Assembly (NCBI RefSeq): GCF_003945595.2
Contig: NW_024104303.1
Location: 1,164,736-1,228,735 of the forward strand
Origin: Pipra filicauda
Lineage: Eukaryota; Chordata; Aves; Passeriformes; Pipridae
DNA: 64,000 nt
Direction: 5' to 3'
In this document: positions 23,601 to 35,065 of the stretch, in pieces
Layout of the letters: every line of letters starts with the position of its first letter
Numbering within the stretch: the first letter of the stretch is position 1
Program-made: the position numbers and the translations under genes
The notes under the pieces: model-generated
The model's database searches: none
Told to the model about the DNA's origin: nothing
The model's input: only the letters and a program-made list of their open reading frames with translations

Positions 23601-23787
23601 CATGCTTTAAACAAGAATCCACAAGGTATTTTTCCTCCTCTAATTTTCCTCTCTGTCTTGGCTGTGCTATAATTTTCTTTGCTTCTCTCTCCCCCTCTCC
23701 CTTTTTGCAGGGAGTCCTCTTAAGTGTTCATTTAATCTTTCTCAACAGACAGTTAATATAGTGTTTATCTCTTCATGTGCATTGGGT

Positions 23788-24440
23788 GTTATGACTGCTG
23801 GCTGTCAGAAGCTACTGTTGCCTGTAGTGTATGCTGCAAAAAAGGTATAGGAATTTATCAGCAAATAAACCCCATTGCATTCCAGTTGGAACTGGCAGAA
23901 GTGTTTTCCTGCTCCTGCCCTTGCTGTCCTGAAGTGCCCCTTTTATACTAGAAATTTGGGAGATGGGAAAATCATGTGCTATAGGCGGGGTTTGGTGACT
24001 TAGGTCATACATGTATCACACGATACATGAGGACCTCGGATACTTTCAGTCAGAATTCACCGTAGAAGAAGAGCTAGACTTCGATCTTCCTCCAGGCACT
24101 GAGGTAGCAGCAGGGGCTCTCTGACCTTCATGAGAAGGTCTGTGCACACATCCCTGCCTTAGTGACCCAGACTTATAACAAGGGTTGTTTTTCACAGGGA
24201 AGGGAGTGTGTCTATTGGCTGCTACAGAGGCATGGTGCTCTTCTGTGCCTCACTGAAGCACTGTGATGTATTCTCCTAAGAGAACAATCTTGAACTTTCC
24301 GGTCAAGATCTGACTCTGCGATCCATACTGGCTCTCTCTGCCTGGCTTCCTTATGCTAATGCTTTACCTGAATGCAGATGTTTCTGACAGAGCAAGAGCA
24401 GAACTTGTTCTTGGTATCTCTTCCTCCCACTTCGGACCTA
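23788..24440. other. GC-richer segment, unclassified, LTR-like hints
   Basis: This stretch stands out from its flanks by higher GC. On the minus strand TATAAAAG occurs at 23940-23947 and is followed by GC-rich sequence, as in a core promoter. I cannot match it to an LTR family and see no clear terminal TG/CA pair or target-site duplication. It could be a decayed solo LTR or unique sequence. Confidence 0.25.
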
Positions 24441-27305
24441 CTAGTTTGGTAAAAAATGTTTAATAGGCACAGTAATATGAATGTAAAACTTGTCATTTTT
24501 GCTGATGAAAAGCAATGATTTTACTAAAGAGCCACTTCCGAATCTAGGAAATATGTGAAACAAACCTTAAAGTAGTGATACTGAGTCTTCATATGTCTGA
24601 ATTGCTGCCAAGAGCGAGCAGGTGTTCACAGTAAATTTAGATTATATTCAGAAACTTTTTAACTAGTTTCGGTGTTCTAGTAGTATATTGTAAGTCTGTT
24701 CCTGTACTCTCCAGGAGAAAGCAAGTTGAAATAACACATTTCTGTTGTTGGTTTCAAGACTCCATTCAGGTTATACCATTCTAGTAAATCAGTTTCTCTC
24801 AGAGCAAGGGGACACAAATCTGTCTGATCTAAACCTTGGCTGGGATTCTGCATTTTTTTTTTTACCTTTCTTGAAACTAGACTGATGCTATTCTGATGCA
24901 CTCCATAAACCTTTAGAGGTTAAGTTCAAAGGCTTCTTTGAATCTACTTAATTCATTTTAGTGCTTCGTATGTCATTTCATTGTTTCAACTTTACGTCCT
25001 GATACAAAGCATCATGTAATAAATCATGTGTGGGTACCACAGTAGTATTTCACATAGTGCTTAGAATCATTAAAATATCTGATAGGTATCTCCCGTCCTA
25101 AAATAATTCAGGAGAATGAATCTCAGATGCCAACTACTAAGTATGGGTTTTATCCTTGTGAGTTCAGAAAAAATGTATGCTTGCAAACACATTATAACAT
25201 AATAGTACTTACAATAATCATCTCTAGTTTTACTGGGTTGCATATGTATCTTAAATTAAATTTTAGTCTTTTCAGAAATAGGATTTAATGAAATGTTAGC
25301 CTTGAGTAATACTAAAATTACAGTAAAGAAAAAATATATTAGACTAAAAATAGTTTCAGTTTATTCATATTTTCAATACACTGAACAATTGCTACCAAAA
25401 GCTAGAAGAAATGTTGCAGCAAATTTTGAAAATTCTCTTTTTTGCACCTTCATTAAAAAATGCATTCAGAATTTCTGGATTTATTATTTCCTGTTCTTAT
25501 AGGGCTGTGAATATAGCCTGCAGAGCTTGTTTGGTCTCATTTTGTTCTGTTCTCTAACACGGAATGTTAACACAGGACAGTGACTTCTGGGTCTTCCCCA
25601 TCTCTCTCAGAGGAGGATTTTGCCTATAAGGACTTTCTGCCTGCATGCTTTTCTTGGACTGCTCTCTTGAATCTGACAGTCAGAAACCTAAAGTCTCTCT
25701 CAGAGGTCTTTTTGGGAATATCTATTGTTAACTGCATCACTCCTTCTTTTAGGAATCAGGAAAGGGGGTTTGGTTTTGTTTGTTTGTATTTCTTCTTTAT
25801 ATTTTTTTAATAATACTTTTCCCCTGTATTGTGTTTTGTTGATATCCGTAAAGGTTGCTTGTAGATCTCTGAACTCTTCTTTACATCTAAATTACAAAAG
25901 GAATGAGAGGCTCGGGGATTTTGAACAGAAATTTAGAAATCACTACCCTCAGGTGAAATGAGTAATATGGCTCATAAAAAAGAATAGGCTTGAGATGAAC
26001 TCTGCTCAATGTATCATCTGCCAGGGCCTACATATGTGAACATGGCCTATATAATATGTGATAAATAGTCTTAGTGGAGACCATAAGTAAAATAAATTAG
26101 AGCAATGCTTCTCCCATGCCTTGGCACAAATCAGGACTAATCTGCTGGGGTAAATGGAAAGCTTGCAGATGACAGGCACTGATATTAACAAGCTGTTTTT
26201 TCCTTTAGTGTCAGAGTGACTGTAACCCTCTCCCAATTTAAAGACATTACTGTAGGAGACAAAGCTTTCTGGGTGGTTACTTTAAAATGCCATCCAAAAT
26301 TTAGATGTTTACCCAATTTTGATGTATTTATCTCTAGCATCAGATTCTGCTTTCTTTCCAGCCTAACATTTTCCTGGAAAGAAAACACTCAGCGCATTTC
26401 TAGTGGCTGTTTTATGGTTTATACAGATAAGACCTGAAATTGAAAACTGTTTTGTGGCTTCTTTGGATTGTTTTGATTTGAGTTTGCATATTTTTACCAT
26501 TTGTTTTCTTCGTCTGCCATTAAAACTTCTGCCAAGCAGTCACTAAAGTGCCAAAAACTTTCTGATATCATTCCAACTTCATATTCTAGGAACTGCAAGA
26601 GTAACCAGGTAAGGAAAACATACACACACACTGTTTAAACTTTGCTCTGAAGGTCACTGGCTGCTAACAATGATTCTTGTTTCATGTAGAATCGTAAAGA
26701 GAACGTATACTTGAGTGTGACAAAGAACACTTGTGCTTGGATTATTTGTTACTCTCTCCTCCTCTTTTGCATGCTTTAAACACAGACTTTTAAAACCTTC
26801 CAACTTAGACTGGGAGACTACTTCCTGAAAGCAGGGTAGATGGTTCTTGAAAAAAGGCAAAACTCCTTTTTTCACCCTTTACATTGCTTTACAAGAACAG
26901 CAGTGTGCCACTTGCTGTACTAGAGAGAATTAGTGCACAAGGTAATTAAAAGGAGACTACTAGAGAGAATTTGATGTTTGCTTTTACTTGTCATCGTTGT
27001 CTCTGCTTCCCTCATACTAGTGTAAGAAGTATTACATCTTTATTTAGTATGTTGTTATGAGATATCTCCCCAAAGAATACTTTGACTGAGGAAGTCTGAT
27101 AACTTTTAAATAATCTAGCTCTCTTTTTTTCTCTCCTTTTTAAATGTAGCTTTTTTTAGATCTATTGGGCACATCTTTAACTTGCTACCACTGTTGCTGC
27201 TGCTTACTCGTTACTTTACAGTTCCTCTCTACCATTACAAGGTACTGATTAGATATTCTTGTGAGTTGTTCAAGAAATTCTTTGTTGAAAGCTAAGAGTA
27301 ACTGG

Positions 27306-27332
27306 GGTAAATCACTCTTGGAGTGATTTACC
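27306..27332. repeat. Perfect hairpin, 12-bp stem, 3-base loop
   Basis: Arms GGTAAATCACTC (27306-27317) and GAGTGATTTACC (27321-27332) are exact reverse complements around TTG. A stem this long and perfect is unusual in unselected sequence. It directly abuts a second hairpin. Confidence 0.9.
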
Positions 27333-27365
27333 ATTCTTCAGTGCCCTTTCCAAATACTGAAGAAT
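27333..27365. repeat. Second perfect hairpin, 10-bp stem, abutting the first
   Basis: Arms ATTCTTCAGT (27333-27342) and ACTGAAGAAT (27356-27365) are exact reverse complements around a 13-base loop. It starts at the base after the first hairpin ends, so the two form a 60-base unit. Confidence 0.9.
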
Positions 27366-28289
27366 ACGGATCAAATATGTTTGCTGCCTCAAAATAAAAC
27401 AAAGATTAATACATGAAGACAAATAATCACAAGAAATTGATGCAGGTTTAGCAACAATAGAGGAAAAACCAGTAACTTATGAGTGATGATGATTCCACTT
27501 TTTTCACCAAAGAAATAAATACAGATTTAACAGGTTTACATGGTTGAACAGGCTGCAGTAGGAGGAACATTATTAAAGCTGTACACAGCTTGGCTATAAA
27601 TCATGAATATTTCACTTTCTTGTATTACCAATGAGATTGACTGTCATTCTAAAAGAGGTCAAAGTATGAGTGGAAAGATGGCATTGTAGTAATAAAAGAA
27701 CAACAAACAAGCAATGGTAGAATGAATTCAGATACTTTGTTTTGGAGGTTAAACAAATCTGTCATAACAGAGGGATTTTCCCTTTATTACACGTCAGTGA
27801 GTGAAGGAATAGCTCTGCCCTGAACACTCCTTTCATTTGTTCATTCCAAGGTTCCCTCAACGCCTTAATCTGTTTTTACTAGAAAACACTAAAGGTTGAA
27901 AAAACAATGTTATCAATTAGCCACTTTTAATAGACTTGCATAGAAAACTCCCATTTTGATAATTCTTTTAAAATTATTTTATTTACCAAACAGTTTTTTT
28001 TTAGAGGTTCCTATCAGCTTATTCAGAATTTGGGTTACATCACTATGGAAGTAATGTGTTTTTTAGTGGAGGTTTGCTAAAAAAGTTAAGTCCAAATGCG
28101 ATTTGCCTTCACACTTGTAGAAAAATCTGTATTATAAAGTTTTCATGGCCCGTGTTTTAAGCCCCTGTGTTGCTTAAGATATATGTAAGTGGTCATAAGT
28201 ATTACTCCACTATTAATTTCCAAGAATATATTGTGAATTTCTTCGGTGATTTCACGCACAATGTCTGTGATTTTTCACAAAATATTTTT

Positions 28290-28510
28290 AGTTGTCAAAA
28301 TGGAGACTGCAAATGAAAATAGAATTCACTATTCATGACCAACTTCATTGCACCAACATAAGTGAGCTAACTGGGGACATCAAGATTGGAATCAGCCTGG
28401 GCTGCAGTGACCATGCATGGGGGGAGTTTGAAGTCCTGAAGGATATGGATCAGGTAAGGAGTAACGTTAGGCCGCTGAACTTTGGAAAAGCAGATAGAGC
28501 AATGTAATAT
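28290..28510 (+). mobile_element. CR1 ORF2 endonuclease C-terminal fragment
   Basis: A 71-codon open frame reads TNISELTGDIKIGISLGCSD, then HAWGEFEVL and VRSNVRPLNFGKAD. The order TN-x-EL-x-GD-x-K-x-G-x-SLGCSDH, followed by EF and a (L/D)F-(R/G)-x-AD motif, matches the end of the apurinic-type endonuclease of CR1 ORF2; SDH carries the conserved catalytic His. Two or more conserved positions after SDH are changed. The frame ends at 28505-28507. It is a short isolated remnant, not a host gene. Confidence 0.7.
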
Positions 28511-31383
28511 AGCTGCCATTCTTAGAATGTAAGTACAAATTCTAAATTAAAAAATATAATTCAACACGACAGCATTTTATTATGAATATTTTCACTAAGC
28601 AAGTGTAAGTATGTTCTAAAAAACTGATTGCCCTGATCTATATTTTAAAGTAAATTATTTCAAAATGACAAATTTTTAAAAGTCAAGTAGAGACCATTTC
28701 TATAGCAAGGATGCGTCATTGCACGGCATAGTTTTAAGTCTGTATGATTGACATTATAAGACCACTTACACAGTTATTTTTAAGAATTTTTCATTATCTA
28801 CAGCATTTTCTATCTAACTCGTTCTGAGAGACTTTTGTACTTTTATGGTCGCCTGAGAGTAATAGGCCATCTGTTTGGCGTAGGATGAAGGAATAAAAAA
28901 TATGGCTGGTTTCACTTTAATCAGGCTAAACATGAATCACTGACCAGTTCAATGCTGATGTACCCTATAGATAACCAGCACCAGTTTTATGTATATCAAT
29001 TTTCCAGTTCATTAACTGTATTTAACGAGGGTAGAGCAGGGGAACAAGGGAGGGGTTTCACGCATCGCTTCACCTACGCTGTTCTGTTGTCAGGTGTTGT
29101 TCAAAACCACTGGGAATTGTCATAAAATGAAAAAAATTTCAGGCATAATGAATGCTGTACTTTCCTTTTACTTGGAGGTTCATCTGATGCTCAGTTTCAA
29201 TGCAGAATGCTTCAAAACAGGAAGAATCTATTTCACATTATTTTGTGCTACATTTTGAGAAGCTAGAAAAATACTTTTATGAAATCTCACGCGAGCTACA
29301 GCAAAAGAAGGATACTGCCCATTTTGAAAGAGTAAAGTATCTTTGTGAAAAAACTACTTTTAACAAAAAATTTTAACTAACTTTTGGTTCCCTGGGTTCT
29401 CATTCTGACTGGAATTTCTACCACTCACAACAATTCACTGCTCCCCACTAGCTGCTGTTATTCAGAGCTTAATTATCCTAGGTAAGCTCAGTGTGTTCGA
29501 GTTTATCTAGTTCAGTGAAAGAAAAGTTCTGATGTCATTTTCATCATTGTTGAAAAACCTTGGTATGCAAGTTTATGTGAGAAACACTGATGAAATTGTC
29601 CTTATAATAATATGTGCTAGAGAATGTATTCTTGCCAGGGATCTAGCATAGATATCCATGTAGAATTCATTAAGTCATCAGTTTTTGAAAAAGGTCCATA
29701 AACTGCTACATTTACTGCAAATTTCCTGCATATCTGACTTTATGCTCTAATTCCTAGACTGGTAAAAGACAAGGTCACTGTCTTTCTAATCCTAGGGCTC
29801 ACCTGGTCTGTTCACTGAAAAGTTTAATAGTGAATTGTTTATTATTAATTCCTCTTGAGAGAATAGTCTGATATTTTCTTTCCTGCTTTCAAATGGATAC
29901 ATTGGAAGTGATAACTACCCCCATTTTCGCCTATTAAATACAAAAAAACTTGAAAGCAGCCTTAACATCCCTGAAATGGAACTATTTGCACAGGACAGTG
30001 GAATTGCAAAGAAGGGTTTATTGCAATGTTCTTCTTTGAAATTTAGCCATTCGTCATCAGTGCTCTGAAAGCTTATAACACTCAAAAGAAAAGGCAGTAT
30101 TTCTACTCTAGTCTGATGCTCTGGTCCAGCAACAGCAGGGCGTTTCAGGTTTTATTTTTCATCTGTAGGTCTAATACAATGCCACTTAAAGATACCATGT
30201 TTCAGTTTCTGTCTTGAAAAGGCACCATAATGTAATCCAAACACTGCCTGAATAAAAGTGGAAATTGAAATTTGGAAACTAAATAATCAAAAGTCTGGAG
30301 TGATTTTGCATTCCTAAAGGCACATCTATACCAAAAACTGAGCAGCAAGTGGAGAATCACTGCAAAAATAGGATCTTTGTGCGTTGACTTAGTTCTCAAT
30401 CAAATGAAATTTGGCTGTATTTCTTTGGAGACTCCAGTACAAGATCACGAGAGTACTTCTAATTTTTATGTATTGTGTAGGAGAAGTTGCCAGTGTAACG
30501 ACTTCATTGAACTGAAAAAACAAGAATGGGTGGCAGAGGTCTAACACAAAATATTGTGTGATAGAAAAAGGAAACAAATTCAGTAAGTGACTAGTGATCT
30601 CAAAAACATGGTAGCATAGAGAGATGCTATTGGTATTGAAATAAAACCAAGCTGACAAGCCTTGACACTTGGAAAATATGGGGATAATATAATTATCTGT
30701 GGCATCAGTGTTTCATTTCCTCAAAATTAATTTTTTATATCCTTGGGAAGTTTTTATTTGTTCGCATTCTTTAAACTATAGGTAAGTGGATATTTTAATA
30801 GGATGAGTCATTAAAAGGAGGGTAGGAAAGGAAAGAAAAAAAATTGAAAGAGAGTTATCGAGTCAAATGTATAAGTACATAGTTTTTTTGCTGCCATTTA
30901 AGATCAGGATTTAATGATCTTGTTAACTAGTTAAACAAAACCCACAAAACTATAATGTCAGATAAAATAAAAAAGAGGAAGGCAAAAAGTTCAAAGTTTT
31001 GGAAGCTGTTCTATATTTCCTGTTATATTAATTGGTTTTTACACCTTCTGTGAACCTTAAGTCACCTTAAAAATCCAGTTTTTCAGAAGTATTATAATAA
31101 TATTGTATAAGTTCTTATTATGATAGTTCATTGAAATAATTAATTGACCGAAGTAGAAGAATATGACTAGAAGAGTGAGAGTAGGGAATACTCTGGAATT
31201 AGTTGTGGGCAGGAAAAAAAATCCCTGTCAGGCTGCTCACAGCAGTGTATATTCATGGTGATAAACTGGTAAATTGTTCCAGAATGGTCAGCATTAATTG
31301 TACCACTTCAGTTTGTACCTGACTAGTGAATGACACTGAATCTGTATGTTAATCTCCAGGAAGAAAAGGACAAATAGCAAATT
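28511..31383. other. AT-rich non-coding stretch, no gene recognised
   Basis: I see no exon motif, RNA gene or classifiable repeat on either strand. Open frames are shorter than 90 codons and featureless. Confidence 0.55.
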
Positions 31384-32135
31384 ACAGAATCACAGAATTA
31401 TGGAACAGTTAAGGTTAGAAGTGACCACAGTGGGTCACCTGGTCCAACCTCCCTGCTCAAATAGGGTTGTCACAGAGCACACTGCACAGAAGTGTGTCCA
31501 GATGGTTCTTGAATGTCTCCAGTGAGGGAGACTCCACAACCTCACTGGGCAATCTGTTCTGATGCTTGGTCACCCTCACGGTAATGAAGCTCTTTCTCAT
31601 GTTCAGGTGGAACTTCCTGTGCATCAGTTTCTGCCCATTTTCTCTTGTCTTGTTGCTCAGCACCACCAAGGAGAGCCTGGCCCCATCCTCTTGACACTGT
31701 CCCTTCAAATGTTTATAGGCATTGATGAGGCCCCCTCTCAGCTGTCTCTTCTCAAGGCTGAACAGGTCCAGCTCCCTCAGCCTGTCCTCTTAAGAGAGAC
31801 TTTCCAGTCCCTTAATCATTTTTGTCACCCTCTGCCGGATTCCCTCCAGGAGTTCCATGTCTCTCTGGTACTGAGGAGCCCAGAACTGGACATAGCACTG
31901 CAGGTGAGGTCTCACCAGGGCTGAGCAGAGGGGCAGGATCACTTCTCTTGACCTGCTGGCAATGTTTTTCCTAATGTACTCCATGATACCATTGGTCTGC
32001 TTGGCCACAGGGACACACTGCTGGCTCATGGACAGCTTCTTGCTCAGCAGGATGCCCATGTCCTTCTCCACAGAGCTGCTTTCTAGCAGGTTAGCCCCCA
32101 GCCTGCACTGGTGCCTGGGGTTATTCTTCCCCAGG
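31384..32135 (-). mobile_element. CR1 LINE 3' part (RT C-terminus, 3' UTR and tail)
   Basis: The plus-strand text starts with ACAGAAT CACAGAAT, the inverted CR1 8-base tail, then 'ggtcca..ctccctgctcaa'. The minus strand codes CR1 ORF2 C-terminal sequence in two open pieces: SRSREVILPLCSALVRPHL, then FWAPQYQRDMELLEGIRQRV and MIKGLESL (31790-32071), and [16 protein letters not shown], then [20 protein letters not shown] (31457-31708). A single stop and frame change between them, near 31790, separates parts that are continuous in intact CR1. The element is 5'-truncated at about 32135, as is usual for CR1. Confidence 0.92.
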
Positions 32136-32689
32136 ACTAATAAAAATGCCTAATTAATCTAAATTAAAAAAAAATCTAATAAAAGGACAGATGTGGTAAA
32201 GGAAATTATAGATGACAGTAAAGGAAAAGTTTTAAATTTTTGATATCACCATTTGGCAGCCGTGACCAATCTAGGATCATTTCTTAAGTAATAAAGATAC
32301 AGAAACTAAACCAAAGATTTTTCAGTCACTGGTTAAGTTATCTACTTTTTTACTACAGGTAACTATTCTGACTTTTGCACATGATCTGCATTTTAACAGC
32401 AACATGCCCAAAATATTGCTACAGTTCATTTCAAATCTACATATAGATATAAAGCCCATGATAAAGAAATTATATTTCCCTTTGTTTTCCCAGAGGAAGA
32501 AGGAATCAATCTGTGTAACAGTCGATTAGTAAATGGACACAAAGTGATGTAGCTAAGGAAAGGGTAAAATAATCCTATGAAGTGTTGGGAGAGAGATTTT
32601 CAGTAAAAATCTAGAAATACTGTATTCCCTTAAAGGTTTGCTTAGTCTTCATCTGGAAACTGTAGACAGGTCATCCAAGAAAGACATAT

Positions 32690-32895
32690 AATAGCCAAAT
32701 GCGGAGCAAGGTTACAGCAACATCCTGGAAAAAGAACAATTGTTTATAGAAAGACTAGATGAGTTTGGTCTTTCCAGCCTAGGAGAGCAAAGGCTGAGGA
32801 GAGCTGTAACTGTCTTCCACCAACACATCAGGGAGACAAATGTGCTGGCGTTAGAGAAGACTTCCAGTGAGAGTAGTGGAATCAAAACACTTTAA
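32690..32895 (+). mobile_element. Degenerate CR1-like fragment
   Basis: The plus strand keeps a weak match to the CR1 ORF2 C-terminal region: codons near 32757-32840 read DEFGLSSLGEQRLRRAV, then VFHQHIRETN, like the GLFSLEKRRLRGDLI-type end of CR1 ORF2. There is no tail. Divergence is higher than in the neighbouring copies, so this is older. Both boundaries are approximate. Confidence 0.4.
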
Positions 32896-34406
32896 ATTGT
32901 TTTGAAATCACACTTGGTAAGTTTAAGAAACAAGGTGTAAGATACAGTGTTCACTGCTACTGGACATTAGACATCGTGACAAAATCTTTCACGTCTATAA
33001 ATGTAGTACCATACACTGGTAATACAAAATGCTCTCTTGAGCAGTTTGAAATTATATCACCACTGTTAACAAAACTAAGTGCAGACCCAAATGTTTTTTC
33101 CCTACCTGAGGAACAAAGACAAGTACCTATACAATATGGCATATGTTTATAAAACGAGATACCAGAAATGCAGGAAAATAAAGAGTTTTAAAAAAGATAA
33201 GATTAAAAGGAATCTCCTTTACAAATGAACAATATAAACCTGAACCATATTTATTTGCCCACAAACAGAGCTTAATAATTTAGTTTTCATAATAAATAAT
33301 GGCTTTTGTGATTTTTATCAAAGTTAACATCTTCAAGTTACAAAGGTTTCCTACACTTGGAAGTTGAATGCTTAAAGACAAGCAAACTTTTCTTATTGAA
33401 GAAGTATATACAACTTTTCTAATTTTGCTTTTTTTCTACAACAGATACACACAGGCTCAAGCTATTCTGGTTCAGTGTTATCCAGGTTACTCCTATCTAA
33501 TCCTAAAGCCTAAAGCAAAGAAAACAATCAAAAATATGTCAAAAGAAATGAAACAACCACCAAACCTCAGGAACCCTTTTTTTTTTTTTTTAAATTTAAT
33601 TTATGGATTCTTCTTAGGGCTCTGGTTGTAATGTACATAGTTCATAGAAAGGTTCCTGGGACCAGGTGACCATCTCATCACTCCTGGCCTACCCAGAGAA
33701 GTGGACTCAGTATGGATGCTGCAGTTTACTTATCCTAGCTAGCCATCTTTAGACAATAGCATTTCTTCCACGCAGGATGAAAGAGGAATATAACACAATA
33801 TACAAGCATTACACAGTAACAGTTTCAAAAGGGATACTTTTTAAATCTGGCAGTCATTATATGTGCCCGAGAGATAAACTGTCACACACACACACACAAA
33901 AAAAGAAAATAGCTTTTCCTATTCTAGCTGTGCTTCCTATTAAAAACAGAAGAGGCCTTGGGGAATGCATTCCCACAGAGTTGTACGGCAAGCTTCCCTA
34001 TTTGTAATTTTTAAAATAATTGAATACATTTTAAGCATAGTATTAAACCTTTTTGATCATTCCTTCGGTGCCTCACTACTCCCAGTTTTGTCTTGCTCCT
34101 GTCACTCTGCCATACAATTACACAGTTTTACTAAAAACAGGTTATGAAAGACCAGAAAGGGGTCTAGGTAGTAGGGGCTGGCACACTGACATAAGAAAAA
34201 TAAGGAGTTTAAATGATAAAAAAGTGATTTAAGTAGCTGAGGAATCAATTACACAGCAATCAAGGATTAAAAGATATCTTGCTCTTCACATTGGATCCAT
34301 TGCACGACACTGACCAGTAATTAAAGGGAAAAAGAATAAATAAAAACCTCTTCGTAATGAAACTTTGATCCTGAGCTGAAAAACGAACAGTTGCTCCATG
34401 AAAAAG
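32896..34406. other. AT-rich non-coding stretch, no gene recognised
   Basis: No exon or classifiable repeat seen. It includes a T15 run near 33580 and a short CA repeat near 33883-33898. Confidence 0.5.
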
Positions 34407-35065
34407 AATCACACATAATCACAGAATATGCTGCGTTGGAAGGGACCCACAATGATCATCGAAGGCCAACTCCTGGCCCTGCACAGGACAGCACAAAGAA
34501 TCTCACCATGCACCTGAGAGGATTGTCCAAATGCTTCTTGAACTCTGTCAGGCTTGGTGCTGTGACTACTTCCCTGGGAAGCCTGTTCAGTACCCAACCA
34601 CCCTCTGGGTGAAGAACCTTTTTCTAATATCCAACCTAAACCTCCTTGACTCAGCTTCATCCATTACCTCAGGTCTGTCGCTGGTCACCACAGAGAAGAG
34701 ATCAGTGTCTGCCCCTCCTCTTCCCCTCATAAGGAAACTTTAACTTCAATGACGTCTCCCCTCAGTCTCCTCTAGGCTGAACAGACAAAGTGACCTCAGC
34801 AGCTCCTCATATGGCTTCCCCTTAAGGCCCTTCATCATCTTCTTAGCCCTCCTTCAGACATTCTTTAATAGATTTATATTTTTTTTATATTGCAGTGCCC
34901 CAAACTTCAGACAATATTCAAGGTGAGGCTGCCTCAGCACACAGCACAGCAGGACAATCCCCTCCCTCGACCAGCTGGTGATGCTTTGCCTGATGCCCCC
35001 CAGGACACGGTTGTCCCTCCTGGCTGCCAGGGCACTGCTGACTCACATTCAACTTGCTGTTGACA
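34407..35065 (-). mobile_element. CR1 LINE 3' end, 5'-truncated
   Basis: The plus strand runs from the inverted tail (AATCACAGAATATGC) through GTTGGAAGGGACCCACAATG, then the blocks 'tgcacctgagag', 'ccaaatgcttcttgaact', 'gtgaagaacctttttctaat' and 'ccaacctaaacctcc', all standard for the 3' UTR and ORF2 end of bird CR1. Further on 'caggctgccagggcactgctg'-like sequence near 35020-35050 belongs to the ORF2 C-terminal region. It ends at about 35065. A T-rich interruption at 34865-34890 is probably internal expansion. Confidence 0.92.

Larger units (their letters stand above)
14371..28289. other. AT-rich non-coding stretch, no gene recognised
   Basis: About 14 kb in which I find no supported exon, RNA gene or classifiable transposon. 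It contains the adenine-rich tract at 17570-17684, a GC-richer unexplained segment at about 23790-24440, and the paired hairpins at 27306-27365, each listed separately. Other runs (A18 near 14930, T16 near 20207, T14 near 22450) are simple homopolymers. Confidence 0.55.

Noticed and set aside
28292..28507. 71-codon frame as a host gene
   Set aside because: The SLGCSDH and neighbouring motifs match the CR1 endonuclease, so it is a transposon remnant.
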